This document shows, in pieces, positions 41,115-50,803 of a stretch of DNA of 64,000 bases. Position numbers and translations under genes: made by a program. The stretch comes from Sphingobium sp052327305. Its GTDB lineage: Bacteria > Pseudomonadota > Alphaproteobacteria > Sphingomonadales > Sphingomonadaceae. How positions within the stretch are numbered: the stretch's first letter is position 1; the number at the start of each line of letters is the position of its first letter. Location: contig NZ_CP182486.1 in NCBI RefSeq assembly GCF_052327305.1, positions 2,294,001 through 2,358,000 on the forward strand. The letters are read 5' to 3'. Under the pieces are notes generated by a model, which was not told the DNA's origin, did not search any database, and was given only the letters and a program-made list of their open reading frames with translations.

Positions 41115-44100
41115 ATGAGTTTCCGTAACATCTCGGCATGGTCGATCATGAACCCAGTGGTTCCGATCGTCCTGTTCCTCGGGCTCACGCTCGCCGGGCT
41201 CATCTCGTTCGCGCGGATGCAGGTCCAGAACGATCCGGACATCGAGTTCCCGGTCGTCATCGCGACGGTCGCGCAGCCGGGCGCCGCGCCGACCGAGATC
41301 GAGACGCAGATCACCAACAAGGTGGAATCCGCCGTGCGCACGATCAACGGCGTGCGCACGATCCAGTCGACCACGCAGGAAGGGTCGAGCACCGTCGTCG
41401 TCGAATTCCAGATCGGCGAGGACGTCAATCAGGCCGTTAATGAGGTCAAGAACGCGATCGACCAGATCCGCAGCGATCTGCCCGATGGCATCCTTGAACC
41501 GCAGGTCATCAAGCAGGCGACGTCGAGCGAGCCGATCGCCTATTTCGCCGTCACTGCCTCGGACATGACGATCGAGCAGCTGAGCTGGTTCGTGGACGAC
41601 ACGGTCGCCAAGCGGCTGCTGTCGGTAAGCGGCATGGCATCCGTGACGCGTAACGGGGGCGTGGACCGCGAGATTCGCGTCATTCTGGACCCCGCACGCA
41701 TGCAGGCGCTCGGCGTCACCGCCAGCCAGGTCAACAACACCCTGCGTCAGACCAACCTCAATGCGGCCGGTGGTCGCGCGGAGCTCGGATCGAGCCGGCA
41801 GTCGGTTCGCGTTCTGGGCAACGCCGAGGATGCGTACGATCTTTCCCAGACCCAGATTTCTCTGGGCGACGGCCGCGCCGTAAAGCTGGCCGACGTCGCC
41901 ACCGTCACGGACGGTTATGGCGAGTTGACCCGCATTTCCAAGATCAAGGGCAAGCAGGTCGTCAATTTCTCGATTGCCCGCGCGCGTGGCGCGTCGGACG
42001 TCTCGGTATTCGATGATGCCATGAAGCGCATGCAGGAAATCGAGAAGGAAAATCCGGGCGTTAAGTTCCTCACGTTGTTTAACAGCGTGCAGTACACCAA
42101 GGACCAGTATCACAGCTCGATCTCGGCAATGATCGAAGGAGCCGTGCTGGCCGTCGTCGTGGTGTTCATCTTCCTGCGGGACTGGCGCGCCACGGTCATT
42201 TCCGCGCTGGCCATTCCGCTGTCCGCCATCCCGACCTTCTGGATCATGGACCTGATGGGCTTCACGCTCAATTCCATGTCTTTGCTGGCTCTGGGTCTGG
42301 TCGCGGGTGTGCTTGTCGATGACGCGATCGTGGAGATCGAGAACATCGTGCGGCATATGCGCATGGGCAAGTCGGCTTATCAGGCCGCGATCGACGCGGC
42401 GGACGAAATCGGGCTGGCTGTTGTTGCGACGACATTCTCCATCGTCGCGGTTTTCCTTCCTGTCGGTCTGATGCCAGGCATTGCCGGCCAGTTCTTCAAG
42501 AATTTCGGTTTGACCGTCGTGGTGTCGGTGCTGATGAGCCTTGCCATCGCGCGCATGGTGACGCCGATGATCGCGGCCTATTTCCTGAAGCCCCACGGCC
42601 ATGCCGAGCATGGCGGCGGACCGCTGATGGACCGCTATATGAAGATATTGCGCTGGTCGCTCGGCCACCGCCGCTGGATGATGCTGCTGGGCGCGCTGTC
42701 CTTCGCATTCACCATTTTCCTGTTCATCGTGATACCCAAGGAGTTCTTCCCGGTAACGAACCAGGATTTCAGCCGTATCAACATCGAGATGGTGCCCGGC
42801 ACGACGATTCAGCAGACCGACGCCGTGGCCGACCGCGTGGCGGCGATTATCGAGAAAGAGCAGGAGCCGCTTACGGTCGTCACCACGGCGCGCGAAGGTA
42901 ATGGCCGTCTTCTCATTACGCTGCGTCCTGATCGGAAGCGCACGTCGATCGAGTTCGAGCGCGACCTCGCGCCGCGCCTTGCGGCGATCCCCGATGCGCG
43001 CGTCACGTTCCTTGCGCAGCAGGGCGGGGGCGGCACCGGGCGCGATATCTCGATCATGCTCTCGGGGTCCGATCCGGTTCAGCTGGAAAAGGCAGCCAAC
43101 ACGCTCGTCGAACAGATGAAGGGCTTGAAGACGGTCGTTGCGCCGCGCCTCGCTGCCGACATGCAGCGGCCAGAGCTGATCATCAAACCGCGTCTGGATC
43201 TCGCCGCCCAACTGGGGGTGACGACATCGTCGCTCAGTCAGGCAATCCGCATTGCGACGCAGGGCGAAATCACCCAGAATACCGCGAAATTCTCGCTGTC
43301 CGACCGGCAGATCCCGATCCGGGTGATGCTGCCCGAGGCGTCGCGTCGCGACCTCTCGACCATCCAGAACTTGCCCGTGCCCACAACGATGGGTGGTTCG
43401 GTGCCGCTGAGCCGGGTAGCCGAGATCAGCTTCGGCGCCGGGCCCACCACGATCCAGCGCTATAATCAGAGCCGCCGCATATTCGTCGGCGCTGATCTCG
43501 CGCGTGGTGTCGTTAAAGGCACGGCGGATGCCGAGATCAAGGCCCTGCCGATCATGCGCAACCTGCCGACCGGCGTCACCAATGCCCCGGTTGGTCAGGA
43601 CGAGTGGCAGGAAGAGATGATGCAGAACTTCATGATCGCTCTGGCGGCAGGCGTGCTGCTCGTCTTCGCGGTGCTGGTCCTGCTCTACAAGCGCTTCATG
43701 TCGCCACTTGTGAACATGGGGTCGCTGCTGCTCGCACCGCTTGGGGGGCTGCTCGCGCTGCTTCTCATCGGTCAGGCCATGTCGCTCCCCGTGTTCATCG
43801 GCATCCTCATGCTCTTCGGCATCGTCGCCAAGAACTCGATCCTGCTGATCGACTTCGCCATCGAGGAAATGGAGCGCGGCGTGCCCAGGTTCGAGGCGAT
43901 CATGGAGGCGGGTCACAAGCGCGCCCAGCCGATCATCATGACCACGGTTGCGATGACGGCCGGCATGATCCCAACGGCCATCTCGCTGACGGGCGATGGC
44001 GCATGGCGCGCGCCGATGGGGACGGTGGTGATTGGTGGCCTCATCCTCTCGACCATGCTCACGCTGCTTATCGTGCCGGCGGGCTTCAGCCTGGCGGATG

Positions 44101-44198
44101 GCCTAGAGAAGCGGCTCGGTCCGTGGCTGCGCAAGCGGTTGCTGACCTATGATGGGACCGCGCACGGTCCGACGACGCCGGCTCACCCTGCCGAATAA
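41115..44198 (+). CDS. RND efflux pump permease (AcrB/HAE1-like)
   Basis: This 1027-residue, 12-helix proton-driven exporter drives substrates out through the adaptor and an outer-membrane channel. It has the family's duplicated plan with two large periplasmic loops. The proton-relay acidic pair in helix 4 is present (AGVLVDDAIVEIENIVRHM, about residues 400-418). GIVAKNSILLIDFAIEEMERG in the C-terminal half is the RND signature. The substrate cannot be told from sequence; acids in helix 4 fit multidrug rather than heavy-metal type. A hairpin follows the stop. Confidence 0.93.
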   Translation: MSFRNISAWSIMNPVVPIVLFLGLTLAGLISFARMQVQNDPDIEFPVVIATVAQPGAAPTEIETQITNKVESAVRTINGVRTIQSTTQEGSSTVVVEFQIGEDVNQAVNEVKNAIDQIRSDLPDGILEPQVIKQATSSEPIAYFAVTASDMTIEQLSWFVDDTVAKRLLSVSGMASVTRNGGVDREIRVILDPARMQALGVTASQVNNTLRQTNLNAAGGRAELGSSRQSVRVLGNAEDAYDLSQTQISLGDGRAVKLADVATVTDGYGELTRISKIKGKQVVNFSIARARGASDVSVFDDAMKRMQEIEKENPGVKFLTLFNSVQYTKDQYHSSISAMIEGAVLAVVVVFIFLRDWRATVISALAIPLSAIPTFWIMDLMGFTLNSMSLLALGLVAGVLVDDAIVEIENIVRHMRMGKSAYQAAIDAADEIGLAVVATTFSIVAVFLPVGLMPGIAGQFFKNFGLTVVVSVLMSLAIARMVTPMIAAYFLKPHGHAEHGGGPLMDRYMKILRWSLGHRRWMMLLGALSFAFTIFLFIVIPKEFFPVTNQDFSRINIEMVPGTTIQQTDAVADRVAAIIEKEQEPLTVVTTAREGNGRLLITLRPDRKRTSIEFERDLAPRLAAIPDARVTFLAQQGGGGTGRDISIMLSGSDPVQLEKAANTLVEQMKGLKTVVAPRLAADMQRPELIIKPRLDLAAQLGVTTSSLSQAIRIATQGEITQNTAKFSLSDRQIPIRVMLPEASRRDLSTIQNLPVPTTMGGSVPLSRVAEISFGAGPTTIQRYNQSRRIFVGADLARGVVKGTADAEIKALPIMRNLPTGVTNAPVGQDEWQEEMMQNFMIALAAGVLLVFAVLVLLYKRFMSPLVNMGSLLLAPLGGLLALLLIGQAMSLPVFIGILMLFGIVAKNSILLIDFAIEEMERGVPRFEAIMEAGHKRAQPIIMTTVAMTAGMIPTAISLTGDGAWRAPMGTVVIGGLILSTMLTLLIVPAGFSLADGLEKRLGPWLRKRLLTYDGTAHGPTTPAHPAE

Positions 44199-44206
44199 GA
44201 TCAAGC

Positions 44207-44238
44207 GCCCGCGTCCCCTCCCGAAGAGGGGCGTGGGC
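44207..44238 (+). terminator. Hairpin after the RND pump gene
   Basis: GCCCGCG plus CCCCTC (44207-44220, one bulged T) pairs with GAGGGG plus CGTGGGC (44226-44238) around the loop CCGAA. It starts 9 nt after the stop codon. There is only a weak pyrimidine run afterwards (TCTTGCC). Confidence 0.55.
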
Positions 44239-44296
44239 TCTTGCCAAGCGTCCTGTTCGCGACCATTTCAGACGGGATGACGAGAAACCAGCTCTG

Positions 44297-45544
44297 ATGG
44301 TGCGGCTTGGGCCTGTTCAGGGAGGTGCGCGCCGGATGCGGATCGTCGCGACCGGCCTGCTCGTCATCATGGCCTGTCTTTATCTCGCGACGCGCTGGGC
44401 CGAGCCTCTGCATCCGGCAGTGGGTTTTCTTCGCGCCTTTGCCGAGGCTGCGATGGTCGGCGGCCTTGCCGACTGGTTTGCCGTGACGGCGCTGTTCCGA
44501 CACCCGATGGGGCTACCGATCCCGCACACGGCAATTATTCCGCGCAATAAGGACAGGATCGGCGAGGCGCTGGCGCTGTTCCTGCGGGATAATTTTCTCA
44601 CCCCCGGCGTGGTCGCGCGGCGAATGGGCCGTCTCGACGTGGCTGGCGCGGCCGGTCGCCTGCTTGCCGCCCCTTCGGTGGGAGACCAGCGCGTGCGGAG
44701 CGGCGCATCCCGCATGATCGCGGATGTGCTCGACGCGTTGGGAGACGAGCGGCTCGGCGGGATGATCAAGGGTGCGCTCGTGCAGCGGATTGGCGCGCTC
44801 AATCTGGGTCCCATGCTGGGACAGGCGCTGGAAGCCGCGATGCGGGACGGGCGCCATGCCCCCGTTATGGACGCCTTTATCAAGTGGGCGGCTCGCACGC
44901 TGGAAGCTAATGCGCCGCTCATTCACAACATGGTGCATGAGCGGGCCGGCACGATCATGCGCTGGACCGGTCTTGACGAGAAGCTGGCAGGGGCGATTGT
45001 CAACGGTCTGGACAAGCTGCTGCAGGAGGCCGCTGACGATCCGGATCATGCCCTGCGTCTGAAGGCGGAAGAAGGGCTCGCGAAGCTCGCCTGGGATCTT
45101 CAGCACGATGAAGAGATGAAAGCGCGGGTGGAGCGCGTGCGCGACGAGTTGATCGCAAACGCGGCGATGCAGCGCTGGATGGACGGCCTGTGGCAGCAGC
45201 TCCGCACGGGGATGCTCAAAGCCGCGCGGGATCCCGACGCGGCGCTGGCCGGGCGGCTGGGCGAGCTGGCTCGCCAGCTTGGGCAGACGCTGCAGGACGA
45301 TCCTCGCCTCGCCACGCTGGTGAACCGCTTTTCCCGCCGGATCGTGGCGGGCACGGCGGCGCGCTATGGCGGGGGCATCGTCAAGCTGGTGAGCGAGACA
45401 GTGCGCGGCTGGGATGCGCGCACCGTGACCGATCGGTTGGAGCAGGCCGTCGGCCGCGACCTTCAATATATCCGCATCAATGGCACGCTGGTTGGCGGAC
45501 TCGTCGGCGTCACACTTCACACGATCGATGTGCTGATTGGGTAA
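44297..45544 (+). CDS. DUF445 family membrane-associated protein
   Basis: This 415-residue protein belongs to DUF445 (YjiN type). After a basic N-terminus comes one helix (IVATGLLVIMACLYLATRW). The conserved block EAAMVGGLADWFAVTALFRHPMGLPIPHTAII is followed by IPRNKDRIGEALALFLRDNFLT. A long helical region and a C-terminal helix (RINGTLVGGLVGVTLHTIDVLIG) anchor the other end. The family is widespread and its function unknown. It stands alone; the 150-bp gap after it contains nothing I can name. Confidence 0.9.
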   Translation: MVRLGPVQGGARRMRIVATGLLVIMACLYLATRWAEPLHPAVGFLRAFAEAAMVGGLADWFAVTALFRHPMGLPIPHTAIIPRNKDRIGEALALFLRDNFLTPGVVARRMGRLDVAGAAGRLLAAPSVGDQRVRSGASRMIADVLDALGDERLGGMIKGALVQRIGALNLGPMLGQALEAAMRDGRHAPVMDAFIKWAARTLEANAPLIHNMVHERAGTIMRWTGLDEKLAGAIVNGLDKLLQEAADDPDHALRLKAEEGLAKLAWDLQHDEEMKARVERVRDELIANAAMQRWMDGLWQQLRTGMLKAARDPDAALAGRLGELARQLGQTLQDDPRLATLVNRFSRRIVAGTAARYGGGIVKLVSETVRGWDARTVTDRLEQAVGRDLQYIRINGTLVGGLVGVTLHTIDVLIG

Positions 45545-45694
45545 TATTGCGCTTTCCTACTTGCCCCTTTTAGAGGCAGGTAAGTCGGTTCCGGATTAAC
45601 CCGGTCGGGCCATCACAGAGCGCGGTTTTTTGCTCCAAGGACTGTAACCTTTAGAACCTTTCGACTGGTCCGGAAGAGGTTGACCTCAGCTGTT

Positions 45695-46978
45695 CTACCC
45701 GTCGCTGGCGCGCTCGATGTCGGCGCCGACGGCTTGGAGCTTCTCTTCCAGCCGCTCATAGCCGCGGTCGAGATGGTAGACGCGGTTGACCTGTGTCTCC
45801 CCCTGCGCGGCAAGCCCGGCGAGCACCAGGCTCATGGACGCGCGGAGATCCGTCGCCATCACAGGCGCGCCAGTCAGCCCGGCGACGCCGCGCACCACGG
45901 CAGTGCGGCCATTGACGGTGATGTCAGCGCCCATGCGCGCCAGCTCGGGCACATGCATGTAGCGGTTCTCGAAGATCGTCTCGGTGAGCACGCTCGCGCC
46001 GTCGGCAAGCGTGAGCATCGCCATGAACTGCGCTTGCATGTCGGTGGGGAAGGCAGGGAAGGGCGCCGTGGAGAGCGTCAGGGGCTTGAGGCGGCCATCG
46101 GCCGCGACGCGGATGCTGCCCCGCTTCTCCTCGATATGGACCCCTGCCTCGCGCAGACCGGCGAGAATGGCGTGCATGTCTTCCGCGCTGGCGCCGACCA
46201 GTTCCAGGTCGCCACCCGTAATCGCCGCAGCGCAGGCATAGCTGCCCGCTTCGATCCGGTCCGGCATGACGGCATAGGTGGCGCCGTGCAGGCGCGGCTT
46301 GCCATGGACGATCAGCGTATCGGTGCCGATACCCTCGATCTCCGCGCCCATCGCCACGAGCAGCCGGCAGAGATCGACGATCTCGGGCTCGCGCGCGGCG
46401 TTCTCAAGGCGGCTGATGCCATTGGCCAGCACGGCTGCCATCAGCGCGTTCTCAGTCGCGCCCACGGAGACGACAGGGAAGCTGTAATTACCGCCTGGCA
46501 GGCCGCCGTCCGGCGCACTCGCCTTCACATAGCCCGCCGTGATCTCGATGATTGCGCCGAAGGCTTCCAGCGCTTTGAGGTGGAGGTCGATCGGGCGGTT
46601 ACCGATCGCGCAGCCGCCGGGGAGCGACACCGTCGCCTCGCCGGCGCGGGCGAGCAGCGGGCCAAGCACCAGGATGGAGGCGCGCATCTTGCGCACGATG
46701 TCATAGGGCGCGACCGTGGAGGTCACACGCCCCGCGCGCAGCGTCATCACCCGGCCGAAATCCTCGGGCCGCGCGCCCTCGATCATCGTCGAGACACCCA
46801 GCTGATTCAGCAGATGGCCGAAGCTGTCGACATCCGCGAGGCGAGGCAGGTTGCGCAGTGTTACCGGCTCGTCGGTCAGAAGCGCGCAGGGGAGCAGCGT
46901 GAGCGCGGCGTTCTTGGCGCCGGACACGGGAAGCTTTCCGGAGAGCGGCTTGCCGCCGCGGATGATGATGCGATCCAT
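45695..46978 (-). CDS. murA: UDP-N-acetylglucosamine 1-carboxyvinyltransferase
   Basis: MurA transfers enolpyruvate from PEP to UDP-GlcNAc, the first committed step of peptidoglycan synthesis. The 427-residue protein is full length. It opens MDRIIIRGGKPLSGKLPVSGAKNAALTLL, where the KN pair binds substrate (only part is needed to recognise it). The catalytic loop Cys is present (LPGGCAIGNRPIDLH, Cys 123), which predicts fosfomycin sensitivity of the enzyme. It is divergent from the Crp/Fnr-type gene; the 185-bp gap (46979-47163) shows no gene. Confidence 0.97.
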   Translation of the reverse strand: MDRIIIRGGKPLSGKLPVSGAKNAALTLLPCALLTDEPVTLRNLPRLADVDSFGHLLNQLGVSTMIEGARPEDFGRVMTLRAGRVTSTVAPYDIVRKMRASILVLGPLLARAGEATVSLPGGCAIGNRPIDLHLKALEAFGAIIEITAGYVKASAPDGGLPGGNYSFPVVSVGATENALMAAVLANGISRLENAAREPEIVDLCRLLVAMGAEIEGIGTDTLIVHGKPRLHGATYAVMPDRIEAGSYACAAAITGGDLELVGASAEDMHAILAGLREAGVHIEEKRGSIRVAADGRLKPLTLSTAPFPAFPTDMQAQFMAMLTLADGASVLTETIFENRYMHVPELARMGADITVNGRTAVVRGVAGLTGAPVMATDLRASMSLVLAGLAAQGETQVNRVYHLDRGYERLEEKLQAVGADIERASDG

Positions 46979-47163
46979 TGTCGAGCGTCATAGCTCTTCC
47001 CGTGCGTGGTGCAAGCGGGCGGCGAAAACGGATCGCCGCAGATAATATCGCTTCCGTCCTGATCCAGTTTAGTGCGCGGTTTTCCCATGAAGCCAAAAGC
47101 AGTGATCAAGCGTTATGGCCGGGAAACGATCAGAGCGCGGCGGGTGGAAAGATAGGATAACAG

Positions 47164-47895
47164 GTGACGAAAAGTTGTTTCGCTGCGCGTATTGGCAAAC
47201 ATTTGCGACTAACACCTGCTGAGGAACGCGCTTTAGAGAGGCTGGAGGAAAATCCGCGGCCGGTGCGGCGCGGACAAGTGATCCAGAGGGAGCATGAGGT
47301 CGTAAAGGAACTGTTCGTGCTCTCGCGCGGGCGACTGATGAGCTACGTCATCTTGCCTGACGGTCAGCGGCAGATATTGCGCGTGCATTTCCCTGGCGAT
47401 TTCGTGGGTGCGGCGAGCACCGTCTATGGCCGGGCGCCCGAATCGCTGGTGGCCGTAACGGATGGAGAGGTTTGCCCCTTCGACAAACATGCCCTGCGCG
47501 AGCTTCTACAGGAGCACCCCCGCGTCGCTGCGCTCATGTTCGTCATATCGCAAACGGAGCGCGTGTCGCTAAACGACCGACTGGCTTCCGTGGGGCGCTC
47601 ATCCGCGAAATCCCGTCTCGCGGCGTTCCTTCTCGACATGTTCGACCGGCTTCGGCTGATGGACGAAAAGCTGGTGGACAGATTCGATCTGCGACTGACG
47701 CAGGAGGAGATCGGCGATGCGCTTGGCCTGACCTCGGTCCACGTCAATCGCATGTTCCGTCAGCTTGAGGAGGAAGGGCTGATCAGCCGTGAGAATGGAG
47801 CGATCATCATCCGCGAGGAGCAGCAGCTGCGGCAGGCGGGGCACTATGTGAACCGCTATCGCGAGCTCGATATCGACTGGTTCCCCAACGGTTGA
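47164..47895 (+). CDS. Crp/Fnr family transcriptional regulator
   Basis: This 243-residue protein has an N-terminal cyclic-nucleotide-binding beta-roll (about 25-145, with LPDGQRQILRVHFPGDFVG). A dimer helix and a winged helix follow, with the recognition segment LTQEEIGDALGLTSVHVNRMFRQLEEEGLIS. It has only isolated cysteines, not the N-terminal cysteine cluster of FNR, so it is unlikely to be an oxygen-sensing Fe-S regulator. The ligand is unknown. It starts at GTG. The neighbours give no clue about targets. Confidence 0.9.
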   Translation: MTKSCFAARIGKHLRLTPAEERALERLEENPRPVRRGQVIQREHEVVKELFVLSRGRLMSYVILPDGQRQILRVHFPGDFVGAASTVYGRAPESLVAVTDGEVCPFDKHALRELLQEHPRVAALMFVISQTERVSLNDRLASVGRSSAKSRLAAFLLDMFDRLRLMDEKLVDRFDLRLTQEEIGDALGLTSVHVNRMFRQLEEEGLISRENGAIIIREEQQLRQAGHYVNRYRELDIDWFPNG

Positions 47896-47909
47896 GCCGG
47901 CGGGCTCGA

Positions 47910-48476
47910 TCAGGCGAGCAGCTCGACATCCCAATAAAGCCAGTCGTGCCAGCTCTCATGCAGATAATTGGGCGGGAAGCCGCGCCCATGTTCGAGCAGT
48001 TGCCAGCTTGTCGGGCGGATAGGGTGCTCGCGGAGCTTCATGCCTGCTTCACGCGGCGTACGTCCACCTTTCTTGAGGTTGCACGGTGCACAGGCCGTGG
48101 CAACATTCTCCCATGTGGTGCGGCCACCGGCTCGGCGCGGCACCACATGATCGAAGGTCAGGTCGCTCGGTGATCCGCAGTACTGGCAGGCGAAGCGATC
48201 CCGCAGGAAGAGATTGAACCGGGTGAACGCAGGATATTCGCTCGGCTTCACATATTGCTTGAGCGCGATCACCGATGGGATCTTCATCTCGAAGCTGGGT
48301 GAATGCACTTCCCGGTCATAGCTTGCGATGATGTCCACCCGATCCAAAAAAACCGCCTTGATGGCGGTTTGCCAGGGCCAGAGGCTCAGGGGATAATAAG
48401 AAAGGGGGGTGTAGTCCGCGTTCAACACCAGCGCCGGACAGTTTTCGGGGTGCCGTATTCGTTCGGGATGGTACAT
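47910..48476 (-). CDS. HNH endonuclease family protein
   Basis: This 188-residue protein has the HNH/McrA-like domain in its C-terminal half: CQYCG, then LTFDHVVPRRAGGRTTWENVATACAPCNLKKGG, with two CxxC zinc knuckles and the H-N-H residues. The N-terminal half (LVLNADYTPLSYYPLSLWPW) is typical of a widely conserved bacterial HNH family found as a chromosomal single copy. Its biological role is unknown. It is convergent with the Crp-type gene 14 bp away and divergent from gluQ. Confidence 0.92.
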   Translation of the reverse strand: MYHPERIRHPENCPALVLNADYTPLSYYPLSLWPWQTAIKAVFLDRVDIIASYDREVHSPSFEMKIPSVIALKQYVKPSEYPAFTRFNLFLRDRFACQYCGSPSDLTFDHVVPRRAGGRTTWENVATACAPCNLKKGGRTPREAGMKLREHPIRPTSWQLLEHGRGFPPNYLHESWHDWLYWDVELLA

Positions 48477-48580
48477 GACGCCGGTTCGTCCCCCATTTTC
48501 GTGCCCCGCTCATAACCAGGGAAGCGTGACGCCCATATGACAGCACTTCTCGTGACTCCGCGTCAAGCGCTTGTGTAAGA

Positions 48581-49462
48581 ATGGTGCAGGTGACGCGACA
48601 TGTGGTGACGCGCTTCGCCCCGAGCCCCACCGGCAGGCTGCATATCGGCCATGGCTGGTCGGCCCTGATGGCCTATGATGCTGCGCGTGAGAGCGACGGA
48701 GCCTTCCGCCTGCGCATTGAGGACATCGATGGAACGCGGAGCCGCCCCGAGCATATCGATGGCATATTGGAGGATCTTGTCTGGTTGGGGATCGACTGGG
48801 CGGGCGAACCCATCATCCAGTCCACCCGCGCATCCGCCCATCGCGCCGCGCTCGATCGCCTGATCGGGGAAGGGTTGGCCTATCCCTGCTTCTGCACACG
48901 GGCGGACATCCTCGCCCAGATCGCGGCAAGCGGTTCAGCGCCGCACGGTCCGGAAGGACCGGTCTATCCCGGCACCTGCCGCGAGATGGACCCGGCGGAG
49001 CGGCTCTGCCGGCTGGAGGAGGGGCAGGCCCATGCCTGGCGGCTGGACATGGCGCGGAGTGTGGCGCGCGTCGGCGCCTTGCGCTGGCATGACGAAGGGC
49101 GGGGCTGGATCGACGCGGAGCCAAGCGCAGCCGGCGACATCGTGCTCTCGCGCAAGGACGCGCCCGGAAGCTATCATCTGTGCGCGACGCTGGATGATGC
49201 GGAAATGGGAATCACGCTCATCGTGCGGGGGCAGGATCTCTTCGAAGCCACGCACGTCCATCGTTTGCTGCAGGCCTTGCTGGACTTGCCGACGCCGGCC
49301 TACCGGCACCACGCGCTTCTCGTCGATGCGGAAGGGCGCCGCCTTGCCAAGCGCGATGCTGCCCTGACCCTCTCCGCTCTGCGCGCACAGGGGGTCTCCG
49401 GCATTGAACTGGCCGGAGACCTGCGCGCGGGGCGGTTCCCGCTTGGAATCAGGGTCGCCTGA
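48581..49462 (+). CDS. gluQ: Glutamyl-Q tRNA(Asp) synthetase
   Basis: GluQ attaches glutamate to the queuosine base at position 34 of tRNA(Asp). The 293-residue protein is a class I synthetase catalytic core without an anticodon-binding domain. It has RFAPSPTGRLHIGH (HIGH region), the zinc ligands CFC and Cys of YPGTCRE, and AKRDAALTL in place of KMSKS. The length and truncated core distinguish it from GltX. No strong ribosome site precedes the ATG at 48581. Confidence 0.94.
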   Translation: MVQVTRHVVTRFAPSPTGRLHIGHGWSALMAYDAARESDGAFRLRIEDIDGTRSRPEHIDGILEDLVWLGIDWAGEPIIQSTRASAHRAALDRLIGEGLAYPCFCTRADILAQIAASGSAPHGPEGPVYPGTCREMDPAERLCRLEEGQAHAWRLDMARSVARVGALRWHDEGRGWIDAEPSAAGDIVLSRKDAPGSYHLCATLDDAEMGITLIVRGQDLFEATHVHRLLQALLDLPTPAYRHHALLVDAEGRRLAKRDAALTLSALRAQGVSGIELAGDLRAGRFPLGIRVA

Positions 49463-49494
49463 CCTTACATCACGGCCAACCAAAGGAGAGTCCC

Positions 49495-49731
49495 ATGGGC
49501 AATGTATTGCTCGTCATTCTGCTGATCCTCGCCATGGGTGCCACTCTCTACGCACTGGTGCGCGGCATCGTGACATTCCTCAAGACCACCGAGGAAGAGC
49601 TTAAGAACGGCGCCAATGGGCCAAGCCAGTCCAGCCTCAAGCAGAACAAGATGATGATGATGCGCATCACCTTTCAGGCAGCGGCTGTGCTCATCGTGGC
49701 TCTCATCCTGCTGATGAACAGCGGCAAGTAG
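49495..49731 (+). CDS. Twin-helix HIG1-domain protein
   Basis: This 78-residue inner-membrane protein has two helices (LLVILLILAMGATLYALVRGIV and ITFQAAAVLIVALILLM) joined by a polar loop rich in E, K, N and Q. Loop and spacing match the HIG_1_N domain, whose mitochondrial members assist respiratory supercomplexes. The bacterial role is unproven. The ribosome site is AAAGGAGA. It sits 12 bp before the cobalamin adenosyltransferase gene, a pairing I recall from many alphaproteobacteria. Confidence 0.88.
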   Translation: MGNVLLVILLILAMGATLYALVRGIVTFLKTTEEELKNGANGPSQSSLKQNKMMMMRITFQAAAVLIVALILLMNSGK

Positions 49732-49743
49732 GCGCCAGCCGCC

Positions 49744-50313
49744 TTGGTGCGCCTTAATCGCATCTACACCCGCACAGGCGACGACGGCACCACCGGCCTA
49801 GTAGACGGAAGCCGCGCGCCGAAGGACAGCGCGCGCTTGGCTGCGATCGGCGAAGTCGATGAAGCGAACAGCGCCATAGGGGTCGCTGTCGCTGCGTTGG
49901 AAGGCGGGGATGACATCGCTGCGCTATTGCAGCGGGTACAGAATGATCTGTTCGATCTTGGCGCGGACATTGCGACACCGGGCGATGATTTCACACCCTC
50001 AGAAATGGTGCTGCGAATTATCGCAGCACAGGTGACGAACCTTGAGGATGCGATAGACCGGTTCAACGCGGATCTTGAGCCCCTAAGAAGCTTCATTCTG
50101 CCAGGCGGAACAATAGCGGCCGCCCATGTGCATCTGGCGCGAGCTATTGTGCGCCGCGCGGAGCGCGCGCTCGTGACTGCGGGTAGGGAAGTTTCCATCA
50201 ATCCAAATGCGACGGCCTATCTCAACCGCCTGTCGGACCTGCTGTTCGTCCTTGCCCGATGGCTCAACCGGGCCGAGGGCGACGTGCTGTGGGTGCCGGG
50301 CGGCAGCCGCTGA
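49744..50313 (+). CDS. Cob(I)alamin adenosyltransferase, PduO type
   Basis: The enzyme adenosylates cob(I)alamin to form coenzyme B12. The 189-residue protein has the PduO signatures RIYTRTGDDGTTGL at the N-terminus, GEVDEANSAIGVA and FILPGG with RRAERAL after it, ending with LNRLSDLLFVLARWLNR. It starts at TTG 49744 or GTG 49747. Probable co-transcription with the HIG1 gene; electron-transfer flavoprotein genes, often next, are absent here. Confidence 0.93.
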   Translation: MVRLNRIYTRTGDDGTTGLVDGSRAPKDSARLAAIGEVDEANSAIGVAVAALEGGDDIAALLQRVQNDLFDLGADIATPGDDFTPSEMVLRIIAAQVTNLEDAIDRFNADLEPLRSFILPGGTIAAAHVHLARAIVRRAERALVTAGREVSINPNATAYLNRLSDLLFVLARWLNRAEGDVLWVPGGSR

Positions 50314-50320
50314 CACTTTC

Positions 50321-50803
50321 CTAGGGGCAACGCACCCTGCGCACATCGTCGAGTAGCAGTTCGTCCTTGTCGGTCAGTTTGAGGGAAGACCAGCGAGACC
50401 AGCTCTCCCCTTCGCCAGTATAGTCGGCGGAAAGAGTGAGCGCGTTCGGACCGGTTTCCCGCACTGCTTTCACCCGACCCTCGCTTTCGTAGAACAGGAG
50501 ACGGTCAGCACTGATCGTGACGCCCATGGTATCGCGGCGATCGTCGCAGCTCTTGCGGCTGGTCCGCCATTGCCCCCAGAATCGCGGCGGGATCTGACCG
50601 TCGGTGGCGGCTGCCAAAGGAGAGTCGGTTGCATCCGGGGCCGCAACATTCCGCGAAGCGGGGAGATCGGGAAGATCCTCGTCGATCTGTGTTACAGCAT
50701 CGTTGTCACTGGCGTCGTTGGTTGCGACCTTTTCCGGCTCGCCGGAGCAGCCGGCCAGTAGCGCAATCGCAAAAACAGAAAGCCAACTCGCTCGCCTAGC
50801 CAT
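50321..50803 (-). CDS. Predicted lipoprotein
   Basis: This 160-residue protein has a lipoprotein signal peptide with lipobox LLAGC (Cys 19). An acidic low-complexity stretch follows, then a compact domain (about 75-160) with RFWGQWRTSRKSCDDRRD and a late Cys (RRVRCP). The two Cys could form a disulfide. I do not recognise a named family. Its ATG lies inside the end of the upstream SDR gene (8-nt overlap, ATGGCTAG), so the two are probably co-transcribed. Confidence 0.78.
   Translation of the reverse strand: MARRASWLSVFAIALLAGCSGEPEKVATNDASDNDAVTQIDEDLPDLPASRNVAAPDATDSPLAAATDGQIPPRFWGQWRTSRKSCDDRRDTMGVTISADRLLFYESEGRVKAVRETGPNALTLSADYTGEGESWSRWSSLKLTDKDELLLDDVRRVRCP

Noticed and set aside
41034..43916. 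A 960-codon open frame antisense to the RND pump
   Set aside because: It is a low-complexity, Arg/His/Asp-rich translation of the opposite strand of a clear gene. Long antisense frames are expected in high-GC DNA.
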